In this document: piece by piece, positions 39,864 to 40,030 of the stretch | Numbering within the stretch: position 1 is the first letter of the stretch | Layout of the letters: every line of letters starts with the position of its first letter | Position numbers and translations under genes: made by a program | Notes under the pieces: generated by a model | What the model was told of the DNA's origin: nothing | Database searches by the model: none | The model's input: the letters and a program-made list of their open reading frames with translations, nothing else | DNA from: Maritimibacter sp. 55A14 | Lineage (GTDB): Bacteria; Pseudomonadota; Alphaproteobacteria; Rhodobacterales; Rhodobacteraceae | Reading direction: 5' to 3' | Assembly: GCF_003122205.1 (NCBI RefSeq) | Contig: NZ_QEYE01000028.1 | Coordinates: 1-40,030 of the forward strand | DNA: 40,030 nucleotides

Positions 39864-40030
39864 ATGAACAATTCGACCAGGAAAAGCCCCACCGCCGATC
39901 TGATGAAGATGGCGATCGGTGTCTCCGGCAAGAGCCAGCGCGAGATCGCCCAGGAGGCCGGGTTCGAGAAGCAGAACGTGATCTCGATGATGAAGAACGC
40001 CGAGATGAAGATCCCGATCGACCGTATCCC
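39864..40030 (+). CDS. small XRE/Cro-like HTH regulator, partial
   Basis: The first 55 codons of a gene that leaves the window: MNNSTRKSPTADLMKMAIG, then SGKSQREIAQEAGF and EKQNVISMMKNAEMKIPIDR. This is a helix-turn-helix of the lambda-repressor-like type found as a short regulator in many Rhodobacterales genomes and plasmids. A Shine-Dalgarno (GAAGAGGTG) comes from repeat R copy C. The dyad 18 bases upstream of the start could be its own operator. Confidence 0.75.
   Translation, partial: MNNSTRKSPTADLMKMAIGVSGKSQREIAQEAGFEKQNVISMMKNAEMKIPIDRI

Overview
The window looks like an accessory region of a GC-rich alphaproteobacterium, most likely a member of the Rhodobacterales (Roseobacter/Paracoccus type). 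The reasons are codon use, the types of regulator, the sequence of the tRNA-Met fragment, the many Rhodobacterales-type insertion-sequence remnants and a partial small HTH regulator of a kind common in that order. Nothing in it is a core housekeeping locus. It is a patchwork of short gene modules separated by broken genes, IS ends and repeated leader sequences.

Layout. 1-1.65 kb: end of an alpha/beta hydrolase, an exported NTF2-like protein and a 3'-truncated esterase followed by a gene fragment. 1.8-7.3 kb: a DUF6880 protein and a 1255-residue STAND NTPase with an N-terminal Mrr-like nuclease (Avs-type defence candidate). 7.6-8.6 kb: the 3' part of a CAT-anticodon tRNA next to a complete tyrosine integrase, which is a classical island end. 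8.8-12.5 kb: two copies of a structured leader plus gene start, the second leading into a degenerate serine-recombinase-like gene; between them sit a GntR regulator, an NCS1 permease and an IS5 remnant. 12.6-16.8 kb: flavodoxin-fold quinone reductase with divergent LysR, a methyltransferase and a nitrilase. 16.9-18.5 kb: a three-gene operon of a TTHB210-like (DUF5602) exported protein, a Tat-exported cupredoxin and an ECF sigma factor.

19.1-28.2 kb is the main metabolic module: five coupled minus-strand genes (FAD-dependent N-methyl-amine dehydrogenase with GcvT domains, zinc-type oxidoreductase, two enolase-superfamily enzymes, class III aminotransferase) divergent from an RpiR regulator and a Rieske oxygenase. 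Together they suggest import-independent catabolism steps for a betaine or other quaternary/tertiary amine: Rieske N-demethylation, flavin-dependent demethylation with folate, epimerisation or dehydration, oxidation and transamination. No transporter or Rieske reductase lies in the window.

28.2-40.0 kb is a mosaic: a frameshifted carboxymuconolactone decarboxylase, an ABM-like protein, DUF899, an ArsR-SRPBCC pair, an exported/membrane protein pair, a GYD protein, three more SAM methyltransferases, an AraC regulator, a fatty-acid-hydroxylase membrane enzyme and an exported unknown. Three copies (complete or partial) of a roughly 500-bp repeat bracket parts of it; in its right-most copy the repeat is the leader of an HTH gene that runs off the window. 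Repeated leaders bracketing cargo is the recurrent structural theme of the window.
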